Positions 24,539 through 34,522 are shown, counted from the first letter of the stretch. The stretch is DNA of 38,343 bases from an uncultured Clostridia bacterium (GCA_944388495.1 CALXIZ010000130.1:1-38343), one strand, 5' to 3'. A program made the numbers and translations. Notes: generated by a model from the letters alone, not told the origin.

Positions 24539-25030
24539 ATGTTTATGATAGGAGATAAGGTTGCATATCCGATGCACGGCGCCGGCGTAATCGAAGGTAT
24601 TGAAGAGCAGACAATCCTCGGTACGCCGAGACGTTATTACGTGCTGAGACTTTCTCACAGCGACATGAAGGTGATGGTTCCGGTAGAAAACTCCAGCCAG
24701 GTAGGCGTCAGATATATTGTCGGAGCCAGTGATATCGATGATGTCGTATCTGTCCTGCACTCTGATTCCACCCCTATGTCCGATAACTGGAATAAAAGAA
24801 ACCGGGAGAACATGGAGAAGCTCAAGACCGGTGATCTGAAAGAAATCGCAGAGGTGGTCCGCAATCTTCTGCGGGCGGATCACCGCAAGAAACTTTCGAC
24901 GGGCGAGAAAAAAATGCTCAACAACGCAAAACAGCTGTTGCTCAGCGAATTTGTTCTGGTGAAGAATATTTCTGTCGACAATGCGGACCGGATGATCGAG
25001 GATGCTGTAATGGAAGGCATCAGCGGTTAG
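24539..25030 (+). CDS. carD: CarD/CdnL-family transcription regulator
   Basis: CarD-type proteins bind the RNA polymerase beta subunit through an N-terminal Tudor-like domain and stabilise the open promoter complex, often at rRNA and housekeeping promoters. The 163-residue protein starts with the family hallmark MIGDKVAYPMHGAGVIEGIEE (read as MIGDKVAYPMHG then AGVIEGIEE), followed by LSHSDMKVMVPVENS and an all-helical C-terminal domain (KRNRENMEKLKTGDLKEIAE onward). ATG 24539 lies 8 nt after AGGAGG; a second ATG at 24545 is possible. Two strong promoters drive it, divergent from the two-component operon. Confidence 0.93.
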   Translation: MFMIGDKVAYPMHGAGVIEGIEEQTILGTPRRYYVLRLSHSDMKVMVPVENSSQVGVRYIVGASDIDDVVSVLHSDSTPMSDNWNKRNRENMEKLKTGDLKEIAEVVRNLLRADHRKKLSTGEKKMLNNAKQLLLSEFVLVKNISVDNADRMIEDAVMEGISG

Positions 25031-25088
25031 AGAACCGTCTTCACCCGATATACAGGGAAAAATTTCGTTTTTTTGTCCAGGCTGCGGA

Positions 25089-25117
25089 TTGTCTCAATCG
25101 GCAGCTTGTTATATTAT
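25089..25117 (+). promoter_or_regulatory. Candidate promoter of the yacL-ispDF-proS group
   Basis: TTGTCT (25089-25094), a 17-bp spacer and TATTAT (25112-25117). The -35 box overlaps the loop of an 11-bp imperfect hairpin (25081-25105) that may end the carD transcript, so terminator and promoter would share DNA. Confidence 0.5.
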
Positions 25118-25231
25118 AGAACTTATTAAACACCGTAAAAGGACGGAAAATCCGCGGAGGAACGGTACTTTCCGCGATTCCGGCCGGAGATTCCGCTGTC
25201 CTTGACGGTTCTGCAGAAAGGAGGTGAAGAC

Positions 25232-26344
25232 ATGTTTAAAAAACTGTTCAGATGGATCTTTTCTCTTCTGGGTATGGCCTGCGGAGCCGGCATTTTTTTC
25301 GCAGCGACTTATCTGATAAGACTCATTCCTTCGGCGCCGGGGATTTCCCAGCTCTGGTACTTTATTCTGTGTGCCGTATGTATTGTAGTCACCGGACTCA
25401 TTTTCTTTCTTATCGCTCCGCATGTGCAGCGAGGCGGCGAGCAATTTACCCGGGAACTGGATGACAATCTGAAAAAAATACCGGTTCATGAGTTTATCTG
25501 CGGAACGGCAGGTCTGATTCTGGGACTGCTGATCGCTTTTCTCATCAGCAGTCTGTGGAGAGGATGGTCCGTTCCCGTAATCGGTTCCGTTCTGTCTGCC
25601 GTCGTCTACATATTTCTCGGATATACAGGCATGTATATCGGAAGGAAAAAAGCGACCGACATCATGCTCAATACCCGCCAGCTTTCCGCGTCGCGGGGGA
25701 CGAGAGCATCGAGAAACAAGTCTCCGGCGCAGGGACAGGCTCCTCCGAAGATTCTCGATACCAGCGTCATCATCGACGGAAGAATCGCGGATATCATGAA
25801 GACAGGGTTCATCGAGGGAAGAATTGTCATACCGGAATTCGTGCTTGTCGAGCTGCGCCATATTGCCGATTCCTCCGATTCGCTGAAGCGGAACAGGGGG
25901 CGGCGCGGTCTGGACATTCTGAATAAAATACAGAGTCAGTACGGCGTGGAGATCTATAATACGGATTCCGAAAAATCACTGAACAATATTCCGGAGGTGG
26001 ACGCAAAGCTGCTTCAGCTGGCGCAGCTGATGAACGGAAAAGTCGTGACAAATGATTACAATCTGAACAAGGTCGCGTCGATCAAGGGCGTTTCCGTGCT
26101 GAACATAAATGAACTGGCCAATACACTCAAGCCGGTCGTGCTGCCGGGCGAGGATATGGATCTGACGCCTGTCAGAGAGGGAAAAGAAAACAGCCAGGCT
26201 CTCGCTTATCTGGATGACGGCACGATGATTGTCATAGAGGGCGGCCGGAGATATATCGGCCAGGAGATTACGGCGACCGTCACGAGCGTGCTTCAGACGT
26301 CGGCGGGCAGAATGATTTTTGCAAAACCGAAGCATGGAAACTGA
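25232..26344 (+). CDS. yacL: Membrane-anchored PIN/TRAM-domain protein (YacL type)
   Basis: This 370-residue protein has about four N-terminal membrane segments, then a PIN nuclease-fold domain from about residue 174 (ILDTSVIIDGRI, IPEFVLVELRHIAD, EVDAKLLQLAQ, VVTNDYNLNKVA with the conserved acidic residues), and a C-terminal TRAM RNA-binding domain (MIVIEGGRRYIGQEITATV). This is the layout of Bacillus YacL; activity and target are not well established for the family. The frame continues 10 codons upstream, but the perfect AAAGGAGGTG site at 25217-25226 fixes the ATG at 25232. In Bacillus the gene also sits beside ispD. Confidence 0.92.
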   Translation: MFKKLFRWIFSLLGMACGAGIFFAATYLIRLIPSAPGISQLWYFILCAVCIVVTGLIFFLIAPHVQRGGEQFTRELDDNLKKIPVHEFICGTAGLILGLLIAFLISSLWRGWSVPVIGSVLSAVVYIFLGYTGMYIGRKKATDIMLNTRQLSASRGTRASRNKSPAQGQAPPKILDTSVIIDGRIADIMKTGFIEGRIVIPEFVLVELRHIADSSDSLKRNRGRRGLDILNKIQSQYGVEIYNTDSEKSLNNIPEVDAKLLQLAQLMNGKVVTNDYNLNKVASIKGVSVLNINELANTLKPVVLPGEDMDLTPVREGKENSQALAYLDDGTMIVIEGGRRYIGQEITATVTSVLQTSAGRMIFAKPKHGN

Positions 26345-26534
26345 GACCGGAAAAAAGGGAGGCTATTCCCGGAGACTCTGAAAAAGAAGAGCGCCGGAAG
26401 CGGAAAGAGCCGGGGAATAACGGGAGAAAGATGCAGCAGGGCGGAACGGACAGGAGGAAGGCTTCATCCGGAACGCCTGCATGAAAGGACGCGGTTTCGA
26501 GCAGCCGACGTCGGTTTTTCAGGTGAGATTTGAA

Positions 26535-27836
26535 ATGTATAAAGAAAAGAAAGTAAGTGTGATTATAGCGGCCGCCGGCTCCTCTATGAGGATGGGCGGC
26601 GTCAATAAACAGTACATCGAGATCGGCGGAATATCGGTTCTGGCCAGATCGGCCAAGGCATTTGAACGGAATGCCTATACCGATGAAATCATCATCGCGG
26701 TACGTCCCGGAGATGAGGAAAACTGCAGACAGTCGGTGGTGGAAAAATACGGGCTGAAAAAAGTCACGGCAGTCATAGCCGGAGGGGCGGAGAGACAGCT
26801 TTCCGTGATGAAAGCGCTGGACAGCGTCTCGGAGGACGCCGGGCTGATTCTGGTTCATGACGGGGCGAGACCTTTTGTGACTCAGCGTCTGATTCATGAT
26901 ATCATCGATGCCGCGGACAGAGAGGGAGCTGCTGTTCCGTGTGTCGAGGTAAAAGACACGATCAAGATGACGGAGAACGGTCATGTGGCGGAGACGCCGG
27001 AGAGATCGCGTCTGCGTGCAGTTCAGACGCCGCAGGGATTCGATGCCGCGCTTCTGAGAGAAGCGTACCGCAGAATTATCGGGGAAGAACACCGTGTCGT
27101 CACAGATGACGCTTCGGTCGTCGAAGCTTACGGCCGTGAGGTGGCTGTGGTGGAGAGCGATCCGGCCAATGTCAAGATCACGACGCCGGACGACGTGCGC
27201 AGCGCGGAACTCATGACATCCAGAGAATCGGACACGAAGATCCGCTTTCCGGAGAGAGCTGCGGCGGAGACGGAGCAGAATACAGGCGGCGGAAACGGCG
27301 GCGCGGACAGAAACCGCGGAGGATCAGCCGCGGAATCTGTCTATGAAGGCCTGAAATCGATGTTTCCGCGCGTCGGCCTGGGATGTGACGTCCATGCTTT
27401 TGCCGAAGGGCGCAGGCTGATGATCGGCGGTGTGGAAATTCCTCATGAAAGAGGCCTCGAGGGACATTCGGATGCGGATGTTCTGGTTCATGCGGTGATC
27501 GATGCACTTCTCGGCGCGGCGGGCCTGGGAGATATCGGAAAACATTTCCCGGACAGCGATGAAAATTACCGGGGAATCAACAGTCTGGTTCTTCTCGGGC
27601 GGACGGCGGAGCTTCTGAAAATGCAGGGATTCCGTATTATCAATATCGATGCGGTAGTCATCGCACAGAGGCCGAAGATATCGCCTTACACGCCTCAGAT
27701 GTGTGAAAAAATGGCAGATGTGTTGAAAATATCGCCGGCACAGATTAATATTAAAGGTACGACTGCCGAGCACCTGGGATTTACCGGAAGGGAAGAGGGC
27801 ATCGCGGCACAGGCTGTCGCCGCGGTGATAAATTAG
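26535..27836 (+). CDS. ispDF: Bifunctional IspD-IspF: MEP cytidylyltransferase / MEcPP synthase
   Basis: Two non-consecutive enzymes of the MEP isoprenoid pathway are fused in one 433-residue chain. IspD (about 1-230) has IIAAAGSSMRMG, VHDGARPFV, RAVQTPQGF and VTDDASVVEA. IspF (about 276-433) has the metal ligands Asp285/His287 in GLGCDVHAF, the EGHSDADVLVHAVIDALLG loop, and ends INIKGTTAEHLGFTGREEG. They are joined by a low-complexity linker rich in Gly, Glu, Asn and Arg (about 235-275). The frame extends 18 codons upstream, but AGGTGAG at 26521-26527 supports the ATG at 26535. The intermediate enzyme IspE is not in the window. Confidence 0.95.
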   Translation: MYKEKKVSVIIAAAGSSMRMGGVNKQYIEIGGISVLARSAKAFERNAYTDEIIIAVRPGDEENCRQSVVEKYGLKKVTAVIAGGAERQLSVMKALDSVSEDAGLILVHDGARPFVTQRLIHDIIDAADREGAAVPCVEVKDTIKMTENGHVAETPERSRLRAVQTPQGFDAALLREAYRRIIGEEHRVVTDDASVVEAYGREVAVVESDPANVKITTPDDVRSAELMTSRESDTKIRFPERAAAETEQNTGGGNGGADRNRGGSAAESVYEGLKSMFPRVGLGCDVHAFAEGRRLMIGGVEIPHERGLEGHSDADVLVHAVIDALLGAAGLGDIGKHFPDSDENYRGINSLVLLGRTAELLKMQGFRIINIDAVVIAQRPKISPYTPQMCEKMADVLKISPAQINIKGTTAEHLGFTGREEGIAAQAVAAVIN

Positions 27837-27878
27837 CTCTGCCGGCAGACGGGATAAATAGTTAAGGAGAGTTACGAC

Positions 27879-29618
27879 ATGAAGATGTCAAAGATGTACT
27901 TCAGGACTCTGAGGGAGGTTCCGGCGGAAGCAGTGCTTCCGAGCCATATATTCATGCTCCGCGCCGGGCTGATACGGAAACTCGTTTCCGGCGTTTACGG
28001 ATTTATGCCGCTGGGAAACAGAGTTCTGAGAAAAGTGGAAAATATTATCAGAGAGGAAATGGACCGGGCAGGCGGCCAGGAGATCCTGATGTCGGCCATC
28101 CAGCCGGCGGAACTCTGGAAGGAGTCAGGAAGGTGGTCGGCCTACGGTCCTGAAATGTGGCGTCTAAAGGACAGAAATGACAGAGAGTTCTGCCTCGGAC
28201 CGACACATGAAGAGATTTTTACGGATATCATACGCAATGAGGTGAGTTCGTATCGCCAGCTGCCGGTCAATCTCTATCAGATTCAGACAAAATACAGAGA
28301 TGAGGCGCGTCCGCGCTTCGGTCTGATGCGGAGCAGGGAGTTTATCATGAAGGACGCTTATTCCTTTGACCGCGATGAAGAGGGACTCGATCAGAGTTAC
28401 CGGAATATGTACGATACTTATACGAGGATCTTTTCGAGATGCGGTCTTGACTTCCGTGCGGTAGAGGCGGATTCCGGCGCTATCGGCGGAAATGCCTCTC
28501 ACGAATTTACCGCTCTTGCGGACAACGGAGAAAGCCGGATCGTCTGCTGTGACAGCTGCGATATGGCCGCGACGGACGAGCGGGCGGAGTGTGCTGATGC
28601 GGCTCCGTCTGAAGAGGCTGAGCTGCCGCTTCAGGAGGTTCATACTCCCGGCACGAAGACGATCGAGGAGGTGGCTTCCTTCCTCGGTCTCCCGAAGGAA
28701 AAGACGATTAAGGCGCTGCTTTATGAGACGTATGATGATGACCTCAGCGTAAACGGCTATGTGGCGGCTTTCGTGCGCGGCGACAGAGAGGTCAATCTGA
28801 TCAAGATCATCAATGCTCTCAATATTCCGGAGCATGCGATCGCTTTTGCCGATGAGGTAAAGATGGCTGAAGCCACCGGCTGTGTGGGAGGTTTTACCGG
28901 TCCGATGGGCCTGAAAAACTGCACTGTCATCGTCGACAGCGAGCTTACGGGTCAGAAGAATCTGTGTGCAGGAGCAAACAGAGCGGATTATCACTGTATC
29001 AACGTCAATTACGGAAGAGATTATACCGGAGATATCGTGACGAATATCAAAATGATACAGGAAGGCGATCCGTGCCCGAAGTGCGGAGCACCTGTCCGCT
29101 TTACCCGCGGTATCGAAGTGGGACAGGTCTTTAAGCTCGGAACGAAGTACAGCAGCCCTATGGGAGCCGTCTACAAAGATGAGAATATGAAAGAACACGA
29201 TATTCTCATGGGATGCTACGGAATCGGCGTCAGCAGAACGATGGCGGCGATCGTCGAGCAGTCGCATGATGATAACGGTATCATCTGGCCGGTAGCAGTC
29301 GCTCCGTATCATGTGATCATTACGGTGGTGAAGGCAAAGGATGAGACTCAGATGGCTCTGGCGGAGGAGATGGAAAAGAAGCTGGCCGCTCAGGGCGTCG
29401 AGGTGCTCGTGGATGACAGAGACGAGCGTCCGGGAGTCAAGTTTAAGGATGCGGATCTGATCGGGATTCCGGTCAGAATCACCGTCGGCAAAAAAGCGGC
29501 TGAGGGCGTCGTGGAGTACAAGCTGAGAAGCGGAGACAGCGTTGAGGAAAAAACGGCGGAGCAGGCTGCGGCAGATGCCGCGCAGCTGGTGAACGAGGCT
29601 CTCGGCGCATATGCATGA
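27879..29618 (+). CDS. proS: Prolyl-tRNA synthetase
   Basis: ProRS charges tRNA-Pro. The 579-residue length and layout match the bacterial (ProS1) type with the cis-editing INS domain: catalytic motif 1 around YGFMPLGNRVLRKVE, motif 2 in TKYRDEARPRFGLMRSREF, the inserted editing domain at about 230-400, motif 3 in GIGVSRTMAAIVEQ, and a C-terminal anticodon-binding domain with DDRDERPGVKFKDADLIG. AAGGAGAG precedes the ATG. It lies 42 bp after ispDF and is probably co-transcribed. Confidence 0.96.
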   Translation: MKMSKMYFRTLREVPAEAVLPSHIFMLRAGLIRKLVSGVYGFMPLGNRVLRKVENIIREEMDRAGGQEILMSAIQPAELWKESGRWSAYGPEMWRLKDRNDREFCLGPTHEEIFTDIIRNEVSSYRQLPVNLYQIQTKYRDEARPRFGLMRSREFIMKDAYSFDRDEEGLDQSYRNMYDTYTRIFSRCGLDFRAVEADSGAIGGNASHEFTALADNGESRIVCCDSCDMAATDERAECADAAPSEEAELPLQEVHTPGTKTIEEVASFLGLPKEKTIKALLYETYDDDLSVNGYVAAFVRGDREVNLIKIINALNIPEHAIAFADEVKMAEATGCVGGFTGPMGLKNCTVIVDSELTGQKNLCAGANRADYHCINVNYGRDYTGDIVTNIKMIQEGDPCPKCGAPVRFTRGIEVGQVFKLGTKYSSPMGAVYKDENMKEHDILMGCYGIGVSRTMAAIVEQSHDDNGIIWPVAVAPYHVIITVVKAKDETQMALAEEMEKKLAAQGVEVLVDDRDERPGVKFKDADLIGIPVRITVGKKAAEGVVEYKLRSGDSVEEKTAEQAAADAAQLVNEALGAYA

Positions 29619-29724
29619 CCACAATAAAGCATAAGCTCTGAATTATACAGGAAAAGGAATGTGGCTGCTTCAGCGCCGGATCGGCGGGATGCAAAAGGCA
29701 GCCGGAAAGGAGACGGAAACAGCG

Positions 29725-30207
29725 ATGAAGAAATTTACGATCGAGATGGAAAACGGCGGAATCATGGAAGGTGAGCTGTATCCTGAAATCGCGCCGATTA
29801 CCTGCGCGAACTTTGAGGAACTGGCAAATAAGGGATTTTATGACGGTCTGATCTTTCACAGAGTCATTCCGCATTTCATGATCCAGGGCGGTGATCCGGA
29901 AGGAACAGGTATGGGCGGTTCGGAGACGAAGATTCCGGGAGAATTTGCCTCCAACGGCTTCCGAAACGATCTGAAGCATACGAGAGGCGTCATTTCCATG
30001 GCGCGTTCCATGATGCCGAACTCCGCAAGTTCTCAGTTTTTTATCATGGTTGAGGATTCCCCTCATCTGAACGGGGAATATGCCGCTTTCGGCAAAGTAC
30101 TCAAGGGCATGGAGGTAGCGGACGACATCGTATGGGAGCCGAGAAACTCCATGGACAAGCCTCTGCGTGATCAGGTGATGAAGCGCGTTCGCGTGGAGAC
30201 GATCTGA
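29725..30207 (+). CDS. Cyclophilin-type peptidyl-prolyl cis-trans isomerase
   Basis: This 160-residue single-domain cyclophilin has no signal peptide, so it is expected in the cytoplasm. It speeds proline isomerisation during folding. Supporting motifs are PITCANFEELANKGFYDGL, the active-site FHRVIPHFMIQGGDPEGTG, RGVISMARS, SQFFIMVED and AAFGKVLKGMEV. The usual Phe/Trp positions of cyclosporin-binding forms are only partly kept, as is common in bacteria. The frame is open 22 codons further upstream, but only the ATG at 29725 has a ribosome site (AAAGGAG, 12 nt away, a long spacing). Confidence 0.93.
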   Translation: MKKFTIEMENGGIMEGELYPEIAPITCANFEELANKGFYDGLIFHRVIPHFMIQGGDPEGTGMGGSETKIPGEFASNGFRNDLKHTRGVISMARSMMPNSASSQFFIMVEDSPHLNGEYAAFGKVLKGMEVADDIVWEPRNSMDKPLRDQVMKRVRVETI

Positions 30208-30259
30208 AGCAGCTGCTGAGGGCTGTTCCGGAAAAAACGGAAGAGAAGGAAATATCAGA

Positions 30260-30304
30260 GCGGCCCCGCCGGTCAGGATCGAATCGTCTGACCGGCGGGG
30301 CCGC
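30260..30304 (+). terminator. GC-rich hairpin after the cyclophilin gene
   Basis: A perfect 17-bp stem (30260-30276 with 30288-30304, about 80% GC) closes an 11-nt loop. The following bases are TTCTTG, a poor T-tract, but the stem is the most stable in the window and sits exactly between two transcription units. Confidence 0.75.
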
Positions 30305-30373
30305 TTCTTGCGGAAAGCGCATGCGCCGAAATCCGCAGAAGATTCCGCCGGAAATACTTTTCATACTTTTCCG

Positions 30374-30402
30374 TTGCTCTGTATTGCGATTCAGAATATA
30401 AT
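30374..30402 (+). promoter_or_regulatory. Promoter of the cysS-sigH transcription unit
   Basis: TTGCTC (30374-30379), a 17-bp spacer and a perfect TATAAT (30397-30402), in a locally AT-rich stretch. The leader to cysS is about 60 nt; no T-box is visible. Confidence 0.75.
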
Positions 30403-30469
30403 TAATTATTAACGGATATTCGCGGCCTCAAACGGAACTGCCGCGCGGAAAATGAGGAGAAATTTTTTT

Positions 30470-31873
30470 ATGAAGATATATAATACCATGACGAGAAAGA
30501 AAGAGGATTTCGTTCCGATCGATGAAAGCGAAATCCGGATGTATGTATGCGGACCGACCGTCTATAACTATATCCACATCGGCAATGCGCGGCCGGCCGT
30601 CGTATTTGATACATTCAGGAGATATCTTGAATATAAAGGAAAAAAAGTAAAATATATACAGAATTTTACGGACGTCGATGACAAAATCATCAACAAATCC
30701 CGGGAAGAAGGCGTAAGCGCAAAAGAGATCAGCGAAAAATATATCGCAGAATATTTTAAGGATGCGGATGCTCTGAATCTGGAGCGGGCGACGGTACATC
30801 CGAAGGTCACCGAAAATATGGATGAGATCATCCGTTTTGTGAAGGTGCTGGTTGACAAAGGCTATGCTTATGAGTCGGAGGGTGACGTCTATTACAGTAC
30901 CAGAAAATTCGGGGGATACGGAAAACTGTCGGGTCAGAATATAGAGGAACTCGAGGCCGGGGCACGGGTCGCCGTCGGGGAGTCGAAGCGTGATCCGCTG
31001 GATTTTGCTCTCTGGAAGGCTCAGAAGTCTGAGGATGAGCCGGCGTGGGACAGCCCGTGGGGGCCGGGACGCCCGGGATGGCATATCGAATGTTCCGCGA
31101 TGTCAAACAAATATCTCGGTGAGACGATCGATATTCACGCGGGAGGGCAGGATCTGGCTTTTCCTCACCATGAAAATGAAATCGCTCAGTCGGAGGCTTA
31201 TACAGGAAAGCCTTTTGCGCACTACTGGATGCACAATGCGTATATCACGATCGACAATGAGAAAATGTCAAAGTCAAAGGGAAACTTTTTTACTGTGCGT
31301 GATATCCTGAAAGAGTATACCGGAGAGGAGATCCGTTTCTTTCTTCTGAGCGGCCATTACAGAAGCCCGATCAATTTCAGCAGAGATCTGATGATTCAGT
31401 CACGAAACGCTCTGGCACGCATGCATCACGCGGAAGAAAATCTGAGACATCTGAAGCAGCATGGTGAAGGAGAGATGACAGAGAAGGAGAGATCTCTCTG
31501 GGAAAATATTTCATCTTTCCGCGGCAGATTTGAAGAAGCCATGGAGGATGATCTGAATACGGCGGATGCGATCAGCGCAGTCTTCGAGCTGATCCGCGAA
31601 GTCAACACCGCTGTGCGCGACGGAGCTTCCGGGGAGTTCGCCGGAAAATGTCTCGATCTGCTGAAAGAGCTGACAGGAATCCTGGGCATTCTCAGTGACG
31701 GCGGATCGGAAGAGGACGGAATATCGGAGGAAATCAAAGCTCTGGTGGAAGAACGGCAGGAGGCGAGAAAGGCAAAGAACTTCGCCCGCGCGGATGAGAT
31801 CCGCGATATCCTCCGTGAAAAAGGGCTGGCTGTCGAGGATACGCCGCAGGGACCGAAGATCGTAAAGCTGTGA
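30470..31873 (+). CDS. cysS: Cysteinyl-tRNA synthetase
   Basis: CysRS charges tRNA-Cys. The 467-residue class I enzyme has the zinc ligand Cys27 in YVCGPTVYN, the HIGN signature (36-39), further zinc-site residues in WHIECSAMS and AFPHHENEIAQ, and the KMSKSKGN loop. The C-terminal helical domain ends QEARKAKNFARADEIRDIL, as usual. An ATG at 30452 is in frame, but GGAG at 30456-30459 is placed for the ATG at 30470, and MKIYNTMTRKKE is the standard beginning. Confidence 0.96.
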   Translation: MKIYNTMTRKKEDFVPIDESEIRMYVCGPTVYNYIHIGNARPAVVFDTFRRYLEYKGKKVKYIQNFTDVDDKIINKSREEGVSAKEISEKYIAEYFKDADALNLERATVHPKVTENMDEIIRFVKVLVDKGYAYESEGDVYYSTRKFGGYGKLSGQNIEELEAGARVAVGESKRDPLDFALWKAQKSEDEPAWDSPWGPGRPGWHIECSAMSNKYLGETIDIHAGGQDLAFPHHENEIAQSEAYTGKPFAHYWMHNAYITIDNEKMSKSKGNFFTVRDILKEYTGEEIRFFLLSGHYRSPINFSRDLMIQSRNALARMHHAEENLRHLKQHGEGEMTEKERSLWENISSFRGRFEEAMEDDLNTADAISAVFELIREVNTAVRDGASGEFAGKCLDLLKELTGILGILSDGGSEEDGISEEIKALVEERQEARKAKNFARADEIRDILREKGLAVEDTPQGPKIVKL

Positions 31874-31931
31874 GGCGCGCAAAAAAGCAGAAGAACGGAG
31901 AAAGCGGTAAAGGAGAAAAGGAACAGTAAAG

Positions 31932-33104
31932 ATGGATATCAAAGAACAGGCTTTAAAAAAACACAGAGAATGGGGCGGAAAGATCGAAGTGATCTCGCGT
32001 GCAAAGATCGAAAACAGAGATGATCTGGCGCTGGCGTATACACCGGGTGTTGCGGCGGCCTGCCTCGAGATCGCGGAAGATGAAAAACGGGTGTATGACT
32101 ATACGAGAAAGGGAAATCTCGTTGCGGTGATCACGGACGGCACCGCTGTACTCGGACTCGGCGATATCGGCCCTTCCGCCGCCATGCCGGTAATGGAGGG
32201 AAAATGCGCACTGTTCAAACGCTTTGCGGGAATCGATGCCTTTCCGATCTGTATCGATTCGAAAGATCCGAAGGTGATCATAGAAACGGTGAAAAATATT
32301 TCAAAGAGCTTCGGCGGAATCAATCTCGAGGACATTTCAGCGCCGAGATGTTTTGAGATCGAGCAGACACTGATCCGCGAGTGTGATGTTCCCGTCTTTC
32401 ATGACGATCAGCACGGTGCGGCCATTATCGCGGCGGCCGGTCTGCTCAACGCTGTCAAATTCACGGGACGGAAGATGGGAGAACTGAAAATCGCCGTCAA
32501 CGGCGCGGGCGCAGCAGGCATTTCCATCGCCCGCCTGCTGCTGAAGATGAATTTCGGAGAAATTATCATGTGCGACCGTTTCGGCATCATATGGGACGGA
32601 AATCCTGAAAACAATGAACCGCAGCAGGAGATGGCAAAGGTGACAAACCGCGGCATGATGAAGGGGACTCTTGCCGATGCTGTCAGAGGAGCGGATGTAT
32701 TTGTCGGAGCTTCTGTTCCGGGAACGCTGACACAGGATATGATCCGCACGATGGCTGAAGATCCGATTATTTTCGCTCTCGCCAATCCGGTTCCGGAAAT
32801 CATGCCGGATGAGGCGAAAGCGGCCGGAGCGGCGGTTGTCGGTACAGGGCGCAGTGATTTTCCGAATCAGGTCAATAATGCCCTCTGTTTTCCGGGTATT
32901 TTCCGCGGCGTGCTGGACGTCAGAGCGCGCCTCATCACGGATGAAATGAAGGTGGCGGCGGCATATGCCATCGCTTCGGTCATTTCGGAAGAGGAAATGC
33001 GCGCGGATTATATCCTTCCGGATGCTTTTAACCCTGCAGTCACTGAGGCTGTGGCAAAGGCCGTAGCGGAAGAGGCATTCCGCAGCGGCGTGGCGAGAAT
33101 GTGA
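31932..33104 (+). CDS. NAD(P)-dependent malic enzyme, short form
   Basis: Malic enzyme oxidatively decarboxylates malate to pyruvate and CO2. At 390 residues this is the short bacterial form without a phosphotransacetylase domain. Visible are the catalytic Tyr in LAYTPGVA, the Lys-containing [14 protein letters not shown] and [10 protein letters not shown], the metal-binding [11 protein letters not shown] and [10 protein letters not shown], and the Rossmann motif [10 protein letters not shown]. Cofactor choice is not certain. It overlaps the longest version of the fumarase frame by 4 bp, so fumarate-malate-pyruvate conversion is encoded as one unit. Confidence 0.94.
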   Translation: MDIKEQALKKHREWGGKIEVISRAKIENRDDLALAYTPGVAAACLEIAEDEKRVYDYTRKGNLVAVITDGTAVLGLGDIGPSAAMPVMEGKCALFKRFAGIDAFPICIDSKDPKVIIETVKNISKSFGGINLEDISAPRCFEIEQTLIRECDVPVFHDDQHGAAIIAAAGLLNAVKFTGRKMGELKIAVNGAGAAGISIARLLLKMNFGEIIMCDRFGIIWDGNPENNEPQQEMAKVTNRGMMKGTLADAVRGADVFVGASVPGTLTQDMIRTMAEDPIIFALANPVPEIMPDEAKAAGAAVVGTGRSDFPNQVNNALCFPGIFRGVLDVRARLITDEMKVAAAYAIASVISEEEMRADYILPDAFNPAVTEAVAKAVAEEAFRSGVARM

Positions 33105-33118
33105 GGCGGATGTCGGCG

Positions 33119-34522
33119 ATGAATCAGGAAAAAGACAGAAAATACAGAAAAGAGCACGATACGATGGGCGAGGTGCTCGTGCCTGCCGACAGATACTGGG
33201 GAGCTCAGACACAGCGCAGCTATATGAATTTCAGGATCGGAACGGAAAAAATCCCGGCAGAGATCATACGGGCTTTTGCTGTTCTGAAAAAAGCCGCGGC
33301 GCTGGCAAATGTCGAACTCGGGATGCTGGACGAAGAACGCGGAAAAAGAATCGCACAGGTGTGTGATGAAATTCTGGACGGGAAACTGGACGGAAATTTC
33401 CCGCTTGCCGTATGGCAGACGGGAAGCGGCACGCAGTCGAATATGAATGTCAACGAAGTCATCGCCAACAGAGCGGCGGAGCTGACGGAGGGGAGGGTGG
33501 ATTTTCATCCGAACAATCATGTGAACTGTTCCCAGAGCTCAAATGACACGTTTCCGACAGCGATGCACATCGCGGCTCTGGCAGCGGTGGAAGATCGCGT
33601 TCTGCCGGCGGTGAAAAGTCTCGCGGAGACGTTTGACGATCTGTCGGAAAAGTACGCTTCGATCGTAAAAACGGGAAGGACGCATCTTCAGGATGCAGTA
33701 CCGCTGACGCTGGGACAGGAAATCAGCGCCTGGGCGGAGATGCTGAAAAAGGACGGAGAATTTATCGCAGCGGCAGCCGAAGGGCTCAGAGAACTCGCGC
33801 TGGGAGGAACGGCTGTCGGAACAGGGCTGAATGCTCACGAAAAATTCGGAGAAAGAGCGGCTGAAATCATCTCGGAGCTTACGGGCAGGCGTTTCATAAC
33901 GGCGCCGAATAAATTTCATTCTCTGACATCGAAAGATCAGATCGCTTTTGTTCACGGAGCTTTCCGAACACTGGCGTCGGATCTGATGAAGATAGCGAAT
34001 GATGTCAGATGGCTGGCTTCCGGACCGCGGTGCGGCATCGGGGAAATCACCATCCCGGAAAATGAGCCGGGAAGTTCAATCATGCCGGGCAAGGTAAATC
34101 CGACACAGTGCGAAGCGCTGACGATGGTGGCGGCACAGGTTATGGGAAATGATGTGACGGTAGGCATCGGTGCTTCGCAGGGCAACTTTCAGCTGAATGT
34201 ATTCATGCCGGTTATCATTTATAATTTCCTCCAGTCTGCCGCGCTGCTGAGCGATGCGGTAAATTCTTTCAACGAACACTGTGCCCGCGGGATCCGGCCG
34301 GATGAGCAGCGTATAGCGGAAAATCTGGAAAAATCTCTTATGCTCGTCACGGCGCTCAATCCGCATATCGGTTATGAAAACGCGGCGGTAATCGCAAAGA
34401 CAGCTCACCGGGAAGGAATTACGCTGCGCGAGGCTGCGGTTCGGACGGGGCTGTTGACACAGGAGGAATTCGACAGATATGTGAAGCCGGAAGAAATGGC
34501 AGGACTCAGGCATGGAAAATAG
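33119..34522 (+). CDS. fumC: Class II fumarate hydratase
   Basis: FumC interconverts fumarate and malate without an iron-sulfur cluster. The 467-residue protein has [59 protein letters not shown] and the superfamily signature [11 protein letters not shown] (from residue 318). The frame is open from a GTG at 33101 and an ATG at 33110; the ATG at 33119 is chosen because GAGGCGG lies at a better distance and the family usually has a short N-terminus. Aspartate ammonia-lyase is a relative, but the motifs and the malic enzyme neighbour favour fumarase. Confidence 0.93.
   Translation: MNQEKDRKYRKEHDTMGEVLVPADRYWGAQTQRSYMNFRIGTEKIPAEIIRAFAVLKKAAALANVELGMLDEERGKRIAQVCDEILDGKLDGNFPLAVWQTGSGTQSNMNVNEVIANRAAELTEGRVDFHPNNHVNCSQSSNDTFPTAMHIAALAAVEDRVLPAVKSLAETFDDLSEKYASIVKTGRTHLQDAVPLTLGQEISAWAEMLKKDGEFIAAAAEGLRELALGGTAVGTGLNAHEKFGERAAEIISELTGRRFITAPNKFHSLTSKDQIAFVHGAFRTLASDLMKIANDVRWLASGPRCGIGEITIPENEPGSSIMPGKVNPTQCEALTMVAAQVMGNDVTVGIGASQGNFQLNVFMPVIIYNFLQSAALLSDAVNSFNEHCARGIRPDEQRIAENLEKSLMLVTALNPHIGYENAAVIAKTAHREGITLREAAVRTGLLTQEEFDRYVKPEEMAGLRHGK

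Noticed and set aside
27837..27878. T-box or other leader control of proS
   Set aside because: The spacer is only 42 bp, too short for a T-box, and the cysS leader also shows none.
28164..29624. 486-codon minus-strand frame opposite proS
   Set aside because: Antisense to a complete prolyl-tRNA synthetase; no recognisable domain.
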